64,000 bases of DNA from Cinnamomum chago (taxonomy: Eukaryota > Streptophyta > Magnoliopsida > Laurales > Lauraceae). Under the pieces are notes generated by a model. It was not told where the DNA came from. It worked only from the letters and a program-made list of their open reading frames with translations, and did no database searches. The first letter of the stretch is position 1. The number at the start of each line of letters is the position of its first letter. This document shows, piece by piece, positions 33,030-44,819 of the stretch. A program made the position numbers and the translations under genes. The stretch is taken from positions 71,316,001 through 71,380,000 of the forward strand of contig CP142451.1 in assembly GCA_038049695.1 (NCBI GenBank), read 5' to 3'.

Positions 33030-34230
33030 ATGCCTCCAAGAAAATTTCCAAACAATAATGCTTCAGGCAGTAAACAGAATGAGTCAGACACGACTAACAC
33101 GCCAACACCTACACAGTTCCAAGAGCTCATGTAAGCTATGATAGAACAACAAAGGCAGGCAAATGAGACTCAAGCAAAATTTCAAGAACATATAGCAAAG
33201 ATGGATGAAGAAATGGCTCAAGTCCAGAGGCAACTCTTGGAAGTTCTTCATAACAGAAATCTAGCTCCACAACCTCAGCCTTTGGGTCCACAGATTGTTA
33301 TCCATAATAGGGATCATGACCCTAACACAATATTTGAGAAGTTTAGGAAGAGAGCACCGAAGGAATTCTCAGGCAATGAGGACCCTTTAGTTGCAGATGA
33401 TTGGCTGGCTAATACCGAGAAAATCTTTAATGTCTTTACGTGCACGGGGAGATAGAAGGTCAACCTCACAACTTCTCTGTTCTATGGGCTTGTAAATCGG
33501 TGGCGGCAAACAGTCAAGGACCCATATACAGTAATGGCTAACGAAGATGCATGGGCAGCATTCAAGATACAATTCCAGCATAAGTACATTCCCTCCCATG
33601 TTAAGAGACAAAAGGCTATTGAATTCCAGCAACTCAAGCAGGGCAGCATGACTGTGCTAGACTATGTCACCAAGTTTGAGAGATTGGCTAGATATGTTAC
33701 CGAGTTGATTGACACTAAGCAAAAGAAGATAACAAAGTTCTTAGAAGGACTGAACCCAATTATCATGAGGGATGCAATAGGAGTAGTTCTGCCAGCTACA
33801 TATGATGAGGCTGTCAAACAGGCATACAAATTTGAAGATATTAACAACCTGATCGTTTAAGACAGGAAGCAGCACCACCAGCAGCAAAATAAAAAACAGC
33901 ACCATAGCAAGAAACCGAAACAAGAGCACAGTCAAGTGAGACAGGGTTGTGGTCACTGTGCCAAGAATCACGAAACTCATTAATGTCGTAAGGCCACAGG
34001 TGCTTGTTTCAAATGTGGGGCTATGAACCATGCAATCAAGGATTGCCCACAACTTCAGAACCAAGGAAATAGAAACCAACAGCAGAGACAAGCAGCTCCT
34101 CCGAATCAAGCACCAGTTTAGAATCAAGTTAGACCACCTCAGCAGTAGCAGGCTAGGCCACCAGCACAAAATCAGAATGCTCATCCTCCACAATAGAATA
34201 GACATGTCCAAGGAAGGCAAAATCAAGCAC
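33030..34230 (+). pseudogene. Tekay-like gag, with in-frame stops
   Basis: The ATG at 33030 opens MPPRKFPNNNASGSKQN. A TTTTACAG just before it could be a splice acceptor. The gag core follows (KEFSGNEDPLVADDWL, then WRQTVKDPYTV and FQQLKQGSMTVLDYV). A zinc-knuckle CFKCGAMNHAIKDC lies at about 34009-34050, preceded by a second, damaged CGHCAKNHETH. Stops fall at 33132, 33453, 33858, 33981 and again three times in the Gln-rich stretch at 34120-34200. All are in the same frame, and each can be explained by one C-to-T or G-to-A change. Confidence 0.85.
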
Positions 34231-36330
34231 CAAATAGACTACAGATGCATGGACGTTTATATTATCTCAACCGTGCGGATATTGAAACTGCAGGAGACGT
34301 GGTGGAAGGTAAACTTCTTGTTTGTGGGGTAGAAGCTCAGATTTTATTTGATCCTGGATCCACACATTCGTTTTCATCTCCTAGTTTTGCTAAGATGATT
34401 GATGCACCACATAGTGAATTGGATTATATTCTGATAGTAACCACACCAGTAGGGAAATAAGTTGTGTGTAGAACCTATTACCCTAGCTGTACAGTGTTGT
34501 TAGGAGATGTTAATTTACCGGCCAACCTCATTGTTTTAGACATGCATAATTTTGATATCATTTTAGGCATGGATTGGTTAGAAGCATATCATGCCACCAT
34601 GGATTGTTTTAGTAAAACCATAACATTCAAATTCCAAGGACCACAAGTAAAATTAATATTTTAGGGGAACAAAAGGAAAACTCAGGCAGGATTTATTTCA
34701 GTGTTGAAGGCAAGCAGATTAGTTCAGAGTGGATGTCAGGCATTCATTGCGTTTATCACGGAGGATAAACAGTCCCAAGGGGTGGAGGATATCCCCATTG
34801 TGTGTGAATTTCCAGATGTTTTTCCAGAAGAAATCCCGGAACTACCACCAATTAGGGAAGTTGAGTTCACAATTGAACTTCTTCCAGGGACAGCTCCGAT
34901 CTCGATTGCGCCATACAGAATGGCTCCAGCAGAAATGGGTGAATTAAAACTCCAGTTACAAGAATTGTTGAGCAAAGGCTTTATTAGGCCAAGTGTTTCA
35001 CCTTGGGGAGCACGAGTGTTGTTTGTGAAAAAGAAAGATGGAAGCCTGAGAATGTGCATTGACTACAGGAAATTGAGCCATGTGACCATCAAGAACAAGT
35101 ATCCATTGCCAAGGATGGACGAATTATTTGATCAATGGAAAGGAGCAACCTATTTTTCCAATATAGACTTGAGATCAGGGTACCATCAGTTGAGAGTTAG
35201 AGACTCGGTTGTTCAGAAAACCGCTTTTAGAAGAAGATATGGGCACTACGAGTTCTTAGTGATGCCATTTGGCTTGACAAATGCACCCACAATCTTTATG
35301 GCTCTTATGAACAAAGTCTTTGCACCATATTTGGACCACTCTACAATAGTATTCATTAATGACGTCATTGTGTATTCCAAGAGTAAGAAGGAGCATGAAG
35401 AACATTTAAGGACAGCGTTACAGCTTTTGAGGGACAACCAACTTTATGCAAAACTCAGTAAGTGTGAATTCTGGTTAAAGCAAGTTGCTTTTCTAGGCCA
35501 CATCATCTCCAAAGAAGGTTTAGCAGTTGATCCAGCAAAGATGGAGGCAGTTGTTAATTGGGTGAGACCAAGCAGTGTGACTGAAATCAGAAGCTTTTTG
35601 GGGTTAGCAGGCTACTACAGAAGGTTTGTCCAAGGTTTTTCATCCATCGCAGCACCGTTGACGAAGTTGACCAGGAAGAACGTCCCATTTGTTTGGACCG
35701 AACAGTGTGAAACAAGTTTTCAAGAGTTATAGGGAAGGTTAACCACAGCTCCAATTCTTACATTACCATCGGGCAGCGGCGGATTTATTATTTTTACAGA
35801 TGCTTCGAATGTGGGACTAGGTTGTGTATTGATGCAGGATGACAAGGTGATTGCTTATGGCTCAAGACAGTTGAAGGATCATGAGAAGAACTATGCAACG
35901 CATGACTTGGAATTGGCGGCAATTGTTTTTGCATTAAAGATGTGGAGACACTACCTCTACAGAGAGAAATTTGAAGTCCATTCGGATCACCGAAGTTTGC
36001 AATATTTGTTCTCACAGAAGGATTTAAATATGAGATAGAGACAGTGGATGGAGTATATCAAGGATTATGACTGCCCAATCAAGTATCATCCAGGCAAAGT
36101 GAATGTTGTAGCTGATGCATTGAGCAAAAAATCAGTGGTCATGGCCAGTTTGAGAGGAATTGGTGTTTTGCAGCTGTTTGAAGAATTGAGTGTAGAGGTG
36201 GAAACCCTAAAACTGGGTGCAATGTTGGCTAATATGATAGTATTAGAACCTACCTTCATCCAGAAGATCAAGGAAAGTCAGTTGCAAGACCCAGACTTGG
36301 CAAAGAGAGTAGAACATATCGCATAACGTC
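34231..36330 (+). pseudogene. Tekay-like protease, reverse transcriptase and RNase H
   Basis: Protease is visible as AQILFDPGSTHSFSSPSFA and NFDIILGMDWLEAYHA. Reverse transcriptase shows [31 protein letters not shown] and MPFGLTNAP. The catalytic box reads [10 protein letters not shown] where gypsy elements have FIDD, so one catalytic Asp is Asn (about 35353). RNase H shows [15 protein letters not shown] and [15 protein letters not shown], then YHPGKVNVVADALS. In-frame stops lie at about 34458, 34662, 35730, 36036 and 36324. The frame never changes over this length. Confidence 0.88.
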
Positions 36331-37676
36331 CAGATTTCAAGATGGTGAATGGGGTACTCTATTTCCGTGACCGGTTGTGTGTACCAAATGTGGATGACTT
36401 GAAGAGTGAAATAATGAATGAAGCTCACAACACAAGATATTCTATGCATCCGGGCAGCACGAAGATGTACCGCAATTTGAAGAATAGATTTTGGTGGAAC
36501 AACATGAAGAGAGAAATAGCAGCTTTTGTGTCCCGTTGTTTAACTTGTCAGTTGATTAAAGCAGAACATCAGAAGCCCCCAGGTTTGCTACAACCGTTGG
36601 AGATTACGGAGTGGAAATGAGAGCACATCACCATGGATTTCGTTTCCGGTTTGCCGAATACCAAGAAGGGAAATAATGCAATTTGGATTATTGTAGATCG
36701 TCTGACAAAGTCTGCTCATTTCATTCCGATGAAGATAGGGAATATGATGCATATGGCACCACTTGCAAAGTTATTTATCGATGAAATTGTTAGTAAACAT
36801 GGTCAGCCCGTCTCCATTACTTCAGATAGAGACAGCAGGTTTGCAAAAGTTTTGGAAAACTCTTCATGAGTCCATAGCTACCAAACTCTAGTTCAGCACA
36901 TCATATCATCCTCAAACAGATGGTCAGTCAGAAAGGACGATACAGACTCTCGAAGACATGTTGCGTGCAAGCGTATTAAATTTCAAGGTTCAGTGGGTTG
37001 AGTGCTTACCGCTTTGTGAATTTGGCTTATAACAATAACTACCACTCTAGCATCGGTATGGCACCTTTCGAGGCACTCTATGGCAGAAGATGTAGGACTC
37101 CGGTTTGCTGGGAAGAAGTCGGTGAGTGTAGTTTTCATGGACCGACAATAGTTGGAGAGATAAGTGACAAGGTCAAGCTGATTCAGGAACATTTGAAGTT
37201 GCCCAAAGTAGGTAGAAGAGTTATGCAGACACTCGCCGAAGAGAATTACAGTTTCAAGTAGGTGACAAAGTGTTCTTGAAAATCTCACCAGTTAGAGGAA
37301 TTTGAGATTCGGATAGAAGGGCAAATTGTCTAAAAGGTTTATTGGTCCATATGAAATTTTGAGCAAGATTGGAGATGTCGCGTATAAACTTGTGTTACCG
37401 CCAGAACTCTCCGGGGTGCACAATGTATTTCATGTTTCTTTGCTCAAGAAATACGTCTCTAGTCCTTCACATATACTACAGCACGAGCCTTTAGAGATTC
37501 GGGAAGATGCCTCGTACGTGGAAAAGCCGATCAAGATCATTGATACCAAAGAGCAAGAATAAAGAAATCGGACTATTCATTGGGTCAAGGTACTTTGGGA
37601 AAATCACGAGCCAGAGGAAGCCACATGGGAATTGAGAGATCAAGTGCAGAGGAAATATCCACAGCTTTTACCATAG
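36331..37676 (+). pseudogene. Tekay-like integrase with chromodomain
   Basis: The integrase zinc region (CLTCQLIKAEHQKP) and core ([35 protein letters not shown]) are clear. A TGA stands at about 36618, and frame changes lie near 36845 and 37010-37260. The tail 37326-37676 encodes [18 protein letters not shown] and [14 protein letters not shown], then after a TAA at 37560 WVKVLWENHEPEEATWEL. That last piece is a chromodomain, which in chromoviruses steers integration to modified histones. This, with the long LTR, supports the Tekay/Del clade. Confidence 0.87.
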
Positions 37677-37710
37677 GTAAATGTCTATTTTATTTGGTGG
37701 ACCAAATATC

Positions 37711-37725
37711 CTAAGGGGTGGAGGA
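37711..37725 (+). promoter_or_regulatory. Tekay-like polypurine tract
   Basis: AAGGGGTGGAGGA lies directly against the 3' LTR start TGTTA, where plus-strand DNA synthesis would be primed. Confidence 0.85.
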
Positions 37726-40603
37726 TGTTAAACCCCGACCCAGACTAATTCGATTAGTGTGTGATTAGTATGTGTTTAGTCTTAAGCGGGTCTAGTTATC
37801 GTTGGGTTAGGAATAATTAGTTTTAGTCCTGGATATAGCTTTGGGAATTTTGAGAACATTTAGTGTTAGTTAGACACACTCAGGAAGGCCTGAGTACGTG
37901 CACGTGTAAGCTTGGGAGGATCGTATTGGTTTCCGTTTTTAATTGTGATTTTGATTTCATTTGAATGGTTTTACTATTTGTTACAACTTTCGTTTTCAGC
38001 CCATTCATGTTTGAAGCCAAAAAACCAAGTTTTTGCCCAAAAAGGGTAAAGTTGTCTTTTATGCACAAATCTGGACACAAATTTTGAAAACTCAAAACCA
38101 TGTCAAAAATATACTTTTTGGAAACTAGATATTTCGGGGATCATTTTATCGTTCGCCGTCGAGTTCATTCGAGGCCCGCAAGATCATGTTTTTGTTGATG
38201 CAAGGTTTAGGCTCATTGGGGCCCATTGGCTAGGGTTTATAAGTCAACTCTTTCTCCTTCCCTCTTTTAACTCTTAAACCCTAACCCTAGAGCAGCCAAG
38301 GAGAGAAAGCCCTTTTCTTTCCACTTTTTTTCTCTTGAATGGTCAAGCTAGAAGACTCCAAATGGAATTCCAAGACCATCATCTTCTTCCTCTCATCCTA
38401 AGCTTTCCATTGATACAAGTTTCTTGAAGTTTCAAGTTGGGCAAGATCTCCATTTTCTTCCTTCCCTCTTGTTTGTGCATCTCTAGGTAAGAACTCCAAC
38501 CCATCTTTTTAATGGAGCCTTTTTGGTTCCTAAAGATCTTGTTTTTCATGTTTACAATTCCTTTTGTGAAAAATGGGTTTCTTGTTTTCAAGTTTGAGTG
38601 AGTTTTGAATGGTTTTCATGGGGTTTTTGTAGGCTTTGGCTTAGCTTGAGTGGAAGTGCTTGAAGAAGGTTGTGACATCTTGGACTAAGGCAAGCAAACA
38701 ATCTAGGATGGATGTTAGCATGTGTGTATTTGGTTTGTTTTCTTTTCATTCTCTTCATTTCATTGAAAATTTATGTCTTGAATGGAAATTTTGGGGATTT
38801 TGGTGTTATATTGAAGAATGAGAATGAGATGTTTCAAATTGTGCTTGAATAGGTGTGTTTTATCCTTTGGGGAGCTTATAGGCTCAGGGAGGTATAGGTT
38901 GAAGGAGAAATAAGAAAAAGGAAAGAAGAAATGTGAAAATCTGACTTGAAATGCACTATCCACGCAGCGTCGGTCAGCTGTCGGCTAACAGAAATCTCCA
39001 CTTCGGTCGACCGACATCCAATTGAACTTAGTCGGCTCCTTTTCCCGAGACCTGCATCTCATCAGGAAGATTTCGGCCTGCTGTCGGCTAACCGACGTTT
39101 TCCACCTTGGTTGACCGACAGCCAACCGAAATCAGTTCGGTTCCTTTTCCCGAGAGCTGAGATTTTCTGGGTAAATCTGTCGGTCAACTGTCGGCTAACC
39201 GACATACCCATCTCGGTCGATCAACATGTGACCGAGAGACAACCGAAATTTCAAGATGAGCTGTTTTAGAAGGTTTTCTGCAGGAATCAAAACTAGAATA
39301 TGTTATGGAGCTTTTAGCTTGACATTGTGTGATTCAAACCCGAGATGTCTTCAACTTCTGGGGTACCAATACTCCTTGCAATTTCAACAATTGGTTTTCA
39401 ACTACACAGGGGTTAACCAAAGGTCCTCACATATGCTTGATAGACTTTGCTTTCGAACTTTAGTTTGATGTAACAAGTATTATCGTGTACTCGTTTTGAT
39501 GTTTAGCATAAGCTCATTTGAAAATGATTTCAAGGATAAAAAAGGGGTCACTTCTTAAGCGTGTTTTGCATATATATTCTTATGCCTCTTGCTAGCCGTG
39601 ACTTGTTTAGTTCTGATAAGTGATTTCCCCCTTCAAGCTTGATTTGGTTTAATATGTGTTTCGCCTTGTTTTGTGCATTCATGAATTTAAGTGAACACCA
39701 CTGAGCTTGGACTGCACTTTCAGTTTGATCCATTGTCTGGGGGTCCTTAAACATGTGGATTGTCTGCAGACTGGTCGTGTATTTTATTACACATCGTGCG
39801 TGTCCGATTCCGCGGTCAGAATCTCCGTATATGTGGAAATCGTGTTGTGATTATATTATGTATATTGTGTTTGTCGTGCGTGCTTACTCTTTTCATTATA
39901 AATGATAGAGAAAGGATGAGCTCATTGTGGATTGTAACTATTCATGATACTATAAGTATTCATGCTAGCTTTGCTTGTATTTTGAAATGTACCTTAGTCA
40001 TGTAACTATTTGTGATTCAGCAAAATGCCTTTACATGTTTCTTTAACTATTTACTTATTATATGCTCATGCCTAAATTGATTACCTGCCAAACCGTTGTG
40101 TTTGACCCTTGTATGTTGGTGCCCAGGTGCAGGTGACGTTGCCTTTGAGGAGGAGCGTCAGGAGGAGGCTCTTGAGCCACCCCCAGTCAGAGAGTGGCAA
40201 CCTGACGATGTCAACTAGACGTCGGGCGGGTTCTTGAATTGCGCTTCATTTTGTCATTGGTTTCCTTCTGTCAATTTTGAGAATTGTATTGACCTTTATT
40301 GGCCTCTTATGGAATGTAACTAAGCTTAACTACCTTTTCGTGTTAGTCTCATAACTTGAATTATGTTGGGAATGCCATGTTAACTCCTTTTTTTTTATAC
40401 TATGTCTTGATATTATTTTGTCAAAGCACTTAAAATTTTATCGGTGTTTATCTCGACGTGATTTAATACAGGCTTCCGCAAACTTGATCGTGTGAGACAG
40501 ATTTCGCGTGCTTCGGGAATCCTCACAGCAGGAACCTATGGGAAAACAAACATAACAACAGAATCAACGTCGTAGGCCCGGGGTCCGTTCCGGGGCCGCG
40601 ACA
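37726..40603 (+). repeat. Tekay-like 3' LTR
   Basis: The 2,878-bp LTR begins TGTTAAACCCCGACC and ends GGGGCCGCGACA. It carries the TCGGTCGACCGA block at about 38960-39245. Open frames inside it are repeated in all family LTRs and show no protein domain. Confidence 0.92.
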
Positions 40604-42498
40604 GCCTTCATCTGAGAACCAAATCTTTGGCATCTCCTTCCGAGCCTTCTTGGACGCTGGTTCTAGCTCGGCCGACATCACCTGTTTGCCGTGTGAAACC
40701 CTCCTGGCCACGGCACGAGCTTGATTACCCCTTCTAGGAGCGGGGGCTAGGTGAATGACGTAGATGTTGCCCTCCAGCTCATCGCTATCCTGATCTTCAT
40801 CAGGTCGGCGCTGATGAGCCCGGTTGACCCTTCCACCTTCCTTAATGTAGTCTTTCAAGTGCCCGTCCCTGACGAGCTTCTCGAGATGGGACTTGAGGGC
40901 CATGCAGTCCTCGGTCTTGTGCCCATTCTGATTATGGTACGTACAGAACTTGCCCTAATCTCGAGTGGATGGATCGCCTTTCATCGGCTGCGGCCATTGG
41001 AAGTAGGGCTCTGTCTTAATCTTGCCGAGGAGCTTATAGATGGGCTCCTTGAACATCGTATTGACAGCTTTATAGGAGTCGACGACCGGTTTGACGGGCT
41101 TGAACTTCGACTTCCTGTTGCCCCCAGAGGTGGAGGCTGAGAAGGCTGTCGAGCTTGTCAAGGCCTTCTTCCTGTCTGGTTCCCTTTTGGAAAAATTTTT
41201 TCTCCTTTGGGGGGGCCAGTCTTCTCACGAAAGGCCGAAGCTTTCATCAGCTCAGGCCTCATCCTCCTCTTGCTCAATGTACCAGTTCACCTTAGCCATT
41301 AATGCTTTCATTGTGACTACGGGGGACCGGACCAGGTCTTTGCGGAGCTCATTGCCTAGGAGTAGGGCTTGCTGGAAGCACATGATGGCGACGTCATCTT
41401 TGGCGTCTTTGATCTAGCTATAGATTGCCCAGAATCTCTTGGCGAACTGAGTAACGTTTTCAGTCTGCCTCATCTGGATTGCCATGAGGTTGCCACCTGT
41501 TTTCGGGATGACCCAGTGCGCCTGAAACTTCTTGACAAAGGAGTTTCGGAGCTGCCGCCAGCTCGAAACGGATCCTTCCGGAAGTGCGCAGAACCATCTG
41601 AAGGGGAGGTTGCCTAAACCGGAGGAGAAGACACTACAGTTCAGGTGGCCGACGTCGCCCCAGACCGACATTTGCTGGCTGAAATGTCGAAGGTGCGCCG
41701 CGGGGTCCGAGGCTCCGTCATAGAGGAAGAATCTCGGGATACTGAATCTCTCAGGGAGAGAGAAGTCCTTTATCTCCTGAGAGAAGGGAGACATGCCCTG
41801 GTCTTCTGCGTCGTAGGCGTCTAGTCAGTCTCGGACGAGGCGACTTCTGCCATCTTGTGTTGGACCTCTTGCTTGACATAGCGGTTAAGCCATTCTCTCA
41901 GGTCTCCAACGTTCTTTGGCCTCAGCAACTTTGGCTCCTGGTGTGATCTCCTTGAGTCGCTGCGTAGATGGCTGCTGCTCGAGCCTTATTCTTCGCCTCA
42001 GTTTCTTCTTTTATTGATCAGGACTTGCCTCAAGTCCTAATTAGCTGAGGGAGTCGGGTTCCGTCTGTGGGACGGTACCCGGGCTTTCTATTCTGTCTGA
42101 GCTGCCTCTTGAGCTGACGAATTAGCTCAGCCTGCTCTTAGATGATATGGTTTTGGAATCTGACGTCGACGACAAGGGCATCGTCGTCATCACCATTGTC
42201 AGCCTGATGAATAGATCTGCCCACCGACATCGTGATGAGTCCTTCCACACTCAGCGCTACAAATTTTCCGTGAGATCTCCCTTTGTGGGGGGATCTTGGA
42301 GCGGCAGAGGTTGTGATTGGAAGGGCGAAGGTAATGGTTGGAGCGGCTGGGGTTGTGGCTCTGGTTGCGGAAACAATGGTGTGACGGTGGAAACTCCGGT
42401 GGTGGGAATGAGTACACCGGTGGTGGTACTGGAAGCGGTAACGACGAGTCCTTTCGGGCCTTCGACGTACCCTCGCCGTTCCAAGTCTTTGGAGGCAT
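40604..42498 (-). pseudogene. Tat-A gag
   Basis: The minus strand starts at ATG 42498 (MPPKTWNGEGTSKARKD). It continues through a Pro/His-rich leader to the gag core at 41794-41414: PFSQEIKDFSLPERFSIPRF, then FCALPEGSVSSWRQLRNSF and MRQTENVTQFAKRF. The C-terminal part at 41161-40523 includes DYIKEGGRVNRAHQRRPDED and ends KIWFSDEG at the insertion site of the Tekay-like element. Frames change near 42130-41800, 41400 and 40950. The order gag then protease fits the pieces on the other side of the insertion at 30121. Confidence 0.82.
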
Positions 42499-42527
42499 GG
42501 TTTTTGTGGATTTGGTTTAATTGTTTC

Positions 42528-42545
42528 CCCAGAGACGGCGCCAAT
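42528..42545 (-). promoter_or_regulatory. Tat-A primer-binding site
   Basis: On the minus strand, ATTGGCGCCGTCTCTGGGGA follows the LTR end. It resembles the TGGCGCCGT-type site used by Tat and Athila elements, complementary to the 3' end of tRNA-Asp or a similar tRNA. Confidence 0.7.
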
Positions 42546-43304
42546 TGTAATTGCCTAAATATTGCGGACTTGGATAAATGGATGTTTAGTTTATGATGGT
42601 GCTGTAAAGCTTCTTTGAGAAAGATTAACCGCCTGAGACCTGAAAATGAGAGAGGAAAAGAAAGGTCAGAGGCCTGGGCTGCGATCAGCCGGAGGCACTC
42701 CGAAGCCTAAGTTAACGCAGTCACTAGACAAAGGATGGGTGAGTAAGGAAGGAGAGAATGCAGAATAAGGGCGTATATGATCGTCTGTGTTTTGTGGGTT
42801 TACCTCATGCATATATATAGAGGAGGGCTCCTTCCATGGAGGTAGGTAGAGGCACTGTCATGTTATCCCACGCCATGCATCTTTAATGGCAATAGGTGGG
42901 GAAACATCCCATCGGATCATGCGCCGAATCCTCGTATTAATGTGAAGGTGATCGCCTGATAAGGCTTGTCTCTTATCATAGTCCAACGCCCATCTTGTCT
43001 ATCAGTACGTTCTGCAACGTAGCCGTTGCATTATGAGGTTCAATTATGACCTTGTACTCATCCTAGTTGGCAATGCCGAGCTGAAGATGATGCCGAGACA
43101 GACATGTCATGGCACTGTTGCCGAGATCGAGATGAGGCTAGTTGGTACCTTTACCGAAGCTAGCTCAAGTTGGATGCCAGCTGGCACGGTTGCCGAGCTG
43201 AATGTGATACTCCTGCAGAGCTTGGATACCGAGACCGAGATAAGCCAAGTCGATAATGTTACCAAGATTAGTGTAATCATGCTCTTAGAGGAAGCCCCCA
43301 CACA
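42546..43304 (-). repeat. Tat-A 5' LTR
   Basis: The 759-bp copy starts TGTAATTGCCTAAA and ends CCCCCACACA. On the minus strand CTATATATATGC (around 42808-42820) could serve as the LTR TATA box; the 3' LTR has the same feature near 19455-19468. Confidence 0.9.
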
Positions 43305-43506
43305 CCAGGTTTTCTCTAGTAAACAAGGTTCACAACTATGATAGAACACGAAATCAAGAAGTATGAACCCCACCAAATCCTAACCAAGATTGGAAATCTC
43401 GTCCCATATGATTGAGAGAAGTCAAAGTACAAATAAGCAGCAATTGCCAACCAAACAAGGGTTCTAACAATGATGGGTTGCATGATATTCTTCAGACCAA
43501 CCAAAT
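43305..43506 (-). pseudogene. ABCC transporter pseudogene, block B: TMD0
   Basis: Between the two Tat elements the minus strand encodes GLKNIMQPIIVRTLVWLA, then AAYLYFDFSQS, then PILVRIWWGSYFLISCSII. These are two hydrophobic helices with the R-WW motif usual in the N-terminal TMD0 of plant ABCC proteins. It starts in frame with block A once the CAAAT duplication is counted once, and it leads to block C across the CCAGG duplication. The end reads NLVY then TAG. Confidence 0.8.
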
Positions 43507-44082
43507 TATGAGTGCCTAAAAGTTAAGGACTCAAATTGGATTAGTGTGAGACCGGTGATTGCCTTCGGACCTGAAAGGAAAGAAGAAATAGAGTTCAGAG
43601 ACCCTAGTTACCATCAGTCGAAGGCTTTCCGATGCCTGAGTTAGTACCATCACTGAACAAAGGATGGAGATGAGAGGCAAGTATGCTCTTCTGCCGGGCG
43701 TTCTGTAACGCGCTATGCAGTGTATGGTATGGTGCAATGATGCATATATTTACGTGTTCTTGTGTACCCTAGAAGGGATTGGCATCCCTCTATATGTAGA
43801 GATTTCACCTGGCGCACCCTTAGTGGGGGTAGGTGGAGAAACCGTCAGGTCGAATCAAGAGATGACCCCTGTCATTAACGTGGATGTGATTGATCAAGGA
43901 GAAACTTGACCACTTATCCAGTGCCTATCTTGTCTATCAGCACGTTCTGCAACGTAGCCATAACTTCATGGAAGTACAATGATGGCCTAGTACCCATCCC
44001 TGTGGACGGACCGAGCTGAGGATGGTACTGAGGCCGGGTTCGGATGCATCCTAGCACTATTGCCGAGGTGCCTTATGCCAAG
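43507..44082 (-). repeat. Tat-B 3' LTR, truncated
   Basis: Homology to 46742-47342 runs up to GCCGAGGTGCCTTATGC and then stops, so about 225 bp of the LTR beginning and the polypurine tract are missing. The next bases are the coiled-coil part of the accessory frame. Confidence 0.82.
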
Positions 44083-44655
44083 ACCGATGAAGCTGAGAAG
44101 AAGAAACTCGTTGCGGCCTTGGAGGGTAGTAGCCGGGAGCTGAAGGTAGCGGAGGAGAAAATAAGCAGCCAGGAGGCAGAAATGGCGGTTCCGCTCAAAG
44201 AGCTCTGCGATGTGAGGGCCGAGACCTACGTGCTGAAAGGCGTGGCCGCGGTCAAAGAAAAGAAGATTCTCGCACTTGAGGCCGAGCTGGCAAAGCAGGA
44301 TGTCGAGCTCGAAATGGCACATAAGAAAAAAGTCGTATTCCAAGCTTCGCTCGAAGCTAAGATCGAGAAATATTTCTAGGACGGAGTGGATGCGGCTACG
44401 AAGGAGTACGAGGCCCAAGTCGAGAACATCTGCTTAGAGTTATTCAAGCTCGGGTGCCGAGCTGCATTGAAGAAGGCAGGGATCTTAGATGATCATCCTG
44501 TTTATCAGGACCTGCCAAAGTTCACTCGCCCCGGGACTGAGCCGAGTTCTGCCTCCATTGCAGAAGCTGCTGCGGAAGCCGTTCCACCTGAGGATGCTCC
44601 CCAAGCCACCAGGACCGAGGCTTTTGACGTCAACGTCGAGGCTATTGAATCTTGA
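44083..44655 (+). pseudogene. Tat-B antisense accessory ORF, C-terminal fragment
   Basis: The plus-strand frame encodes a strongly charged coiled coil (AEKKKLVAALEGSSRELKVA, EEKISSQEAEMAV, LEAELAKQDVELEMAHKKK), interrupted by a TAG at about 44378. It then has VENICLELFKLGCRAALKKA and DDHPVYQDLPKF, followed by an acidic, Ala/Pro-rich tail to a TGA after EAIES at 44655. The end is clearly homologous in layout to Tat-A's LGWRGVLKKTG and EDHPLFKNPPKF. The N-terminal half and promoter were lost at the deletion junction. Confidence 0.65.
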
Positions 44656-44819
44656 AGGTTTTTTTTCTTTCTGATGTAAAGAATTGATTCTGTAATGACT
44701 CTTTTTATCAATGAAGAGAATTTTTACTATCATACTTGTCATCTCTTTTGTTCTGATAACAATGTGTGTGCTTGATTTTCGTTCCATAATTGGGCTTTTA
44801 GCACGAACGCCCGAATTTT

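Larger units (their letters stand above)
30122..40603 (+). mobile_element. Full-length Tekay-like chromovirus (Ty3-gypsy)
   Basis: The 10,482-bp element has LTRs at 30122-32867 and 37726-40603, with the duplication GCCTT at 30117-30121 and 40604-40608. A primer-binding site, gag, protease, RT, RNase H, integrase and C-terminal chromodomain follow in order. The chromodomain and the very long LTRs point to the Tekay/Del clade. Coding sequence from 33030 to about 36870 stays in one frame but has more than a dozen stops. It sits in the gag-protease junction of Tat-A, in opposite orientation. The two LTRs differ visibly by substitutions and small indels plus about 130 bp absent from the 5' copy near its end (40380-40500). 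Confidence 0.93.
19192..43304 (-). mobile_element. Tat-lineage Ty3-gypsy element (Tat-A), host of two later insertions
   Basis: Its LTRs lie at 19192-19949 and 42546-43304, and CCAGG flanks it at 19187-19191 and 43305-43309. The coding order on the minus strand is gag, protease, RT-RNase H, a second RNase H (aRNH type) and integrase. A second RNase H and the YIDDMVVKS form of the RT box are marks of the Tat/Ogre branch. A tandem-repeat block and a plus-strand accessory frame lie between integrase and the 3' LTR. Subtracting the solo LTR (24074-27069) and the full element (30122-40603) leaves about 10.6 kb. It sits within the ABCC coding sequence, between blocks B and C. Confidence 0.92.
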
